Shown: piece by piece, positions 63,343 to 64,000 of the stretch
Layout of the letters: each line of letters begins with the position of its first letter
Numbering within the stretch: the first letter of the stretch is position 1
DNA from: Sphingopyxis sp. OAS728
Lineage (GTDB): Bacteria; Pseudomonadota; Alphaproteobacteria; Sphingomonadales; Sphingomonadaceae
Length of the DNA: 64,000 nucleotides
NCBI RefSeq assembly: GCF_014873485.1
Contig: NZ_JADBDT010000001.1
Coordinates: forward strand, 2,108,001-2,172,000
Direction: 5' to 3'
Translations under genes and position numbers: made by a program
Notes under the pieces: model-generated
Told to the model about the DNA's origin: nothing
Seen by the model: only the letters and a program-made list of their open reading frames with translations
Database searches by the model: none

Positions 63343-64000
63343 ATGCGCGTACTGCTGATCGAGGACGAGCCGACGACCGCGAAAGCGATCGACACGATGC
63401 TCACGACCGAAGGCTTCAATGTCTATACCACCGATCTCGGTGAGGAAGGCTTGGATCTCGGCAAGCTCTATGATTACGACATCATCCTGCTCGACCTGAA
63501 CCTGCCCGACATGCACGGATACGACGTGCTGAAAAAGCTCCGCACCGCGAAGGTGCAGACGCCGGTGCTGATCCTGTCGGGCATTTCGGAAATGGATTCG
63601 AAGGTGCGCTCGTTCGGCTTTGGCGCCGACGATTATGTCACCAAACCGTTCCACCGCGACGAGCTGGTCGCCCGCATCCATGCGGTCGTCCGCCGGTCGA
63701 AGGGTCACAGCCAGAGCGTCATCAAGACGGGCAAGCTGGCGGTCAATCTCGACACCAAGACGGTCGAGGTCGATACGACGCGCGTGCATCTGACCGGCAA
63801 GGAATATCAGATGCTCGAGCTGCTTTCGCTCCGCAAGGGCACGACGCTGACCAAGGAAATGTTCCTGAACCACCTTTATGGCGGCATGGACGAGCCCGAA
63901 CTCAAGATCATCGACGTCTTCATCTGCAAGCTGCGCAAGAAACTCGCGCTCGCCTGCCACGGTGAAAATTATATCGAGACGGTCTGGGGCCGCGGCTACG
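63343..64000 (+). CDS. ctrA: Cell-cycle response regulator CtrA (partial, C-terminus cut by window edge)
   Basis: 219 codons visible to the right edge, out of about 230-240 usual. Receiver domain with phosphoacceptor Asp in [21 protein letters not shown], and KPF (Lys) near residue 104; OmpR-type winged helix after residue 125 ([20 protein letters not shown]). CtrA controls cell-cycle and motility genes in alphaproteobacteria. An upstream CtrA box suggests autoregulation. Confidence 0.95.
   Translation, partial: MRVLLIEDEPTTAKAIDTMLTTEGFNVYTTDLGEEGLDLGKLYDYDIILLDLNLPDMHGYDVLKKLRTAKVQTPVLILSGISEMDSKVRSFGFGADDYVTKPFHRDELVARIHAVVRRSKGHSQSVIKTGKLAVNLDTKTVEVDTTRVHLTGKEYQMLELLSLRKGTTLTKEMFLNHLYGGMDEPELKIIDVFICKLRKKLALACHGENYIETVWGRGY

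Overview
The window is high-GC DNA from an alphaproteobacterium of the order Sphingomonadales, most likely Sphingopyxis or a close relative. The evidence is gene content: a ctrA cell-cycle regulator with a TTAA-N7-TTAA box, COQ7-type ubiquinone hydroxylase, an rpsM-rpsK-rpoA-rplQ block, a lipoxygenase, and two families of intergenic palindromes that recur across the window. The genus is inference.

Positions 1-2680 are host genes on the minus strand: a YdeP/FdhF-like molybdopterin oxidoreductase coupled to a DUF1345 membrane protein that runs off the left edge. Positions about 2700-14214 are accessory DNA in three blocks. First, AT-richer defence DNA: a 748-residue protein that reads as a PD-(D/E)XK nuclease joined to a PIN-like domain (2886-5132, plus strand), facing a tightly packed minus-strand operon of m5C methyltransferase, NgoMIV-like restriction enzyme, Vsr, DUF262 protein and R-x4-H HEPN protein (9243 down to 5336). 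Second, an IS110-family element with a 447-base leader. Third, a small integrative module: RHH regulator, hypothetical protein, sigma-like HTH protein, hypothetical protein and large serine recombinase. The recombinase ends inside a tRNA-Arg(TCT) gene, the usual mark of an integration site.

From 14249 rightwards the DNA is a normal chromosomal backbone: a queuosine-precursor transporter, purQ/purS, bfd/bfr, an M16 protease with a diguanylate cyclase, a lipoxygenase, purC, an ArsR/SRPBCC pair, PhoD-type phosphatase and a DUF3667 membrane protein. A long overlapping run follows: proA - small protein - nadD - rsfS - rlmH - envC-like - ctpA - dsbB - coq7. Next come pmbA/cysQ-like genes, the ribosomal/rpoA cluster, three secreted small proteins (one glycine zipper, two related to each other), gamma-glutamyltransferase, a PilZ protein, ferredoxin-NADP reductase, M20 peptidase, lipid acyltransferase and DUF1295 genes, a 2OG oxygenase, an EVE protein, a degenerate SRAP protein, arfB/rluA, and a flavodoxin/azoreductase/pirin set divergent from a LysR regulator. 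ctrA is cut by the right edge.

The most interesting region is 2886-9243. A Type II restriction-modification system whose nuclease keeps the NgoMIV active site and CCGG-contact residues is transcribed with a DUF262-HEPN pair, opposite a two-nuclease-domain protein. Other points worth attention are the recombinase-tRNA overlap, the IS110 leader as a possible guide-RNA locus, a near-perfect 31-base palindrome beside the RHH gene, the intergenic repeat families, and an SRAP paralogue without its catalytic cysteine.
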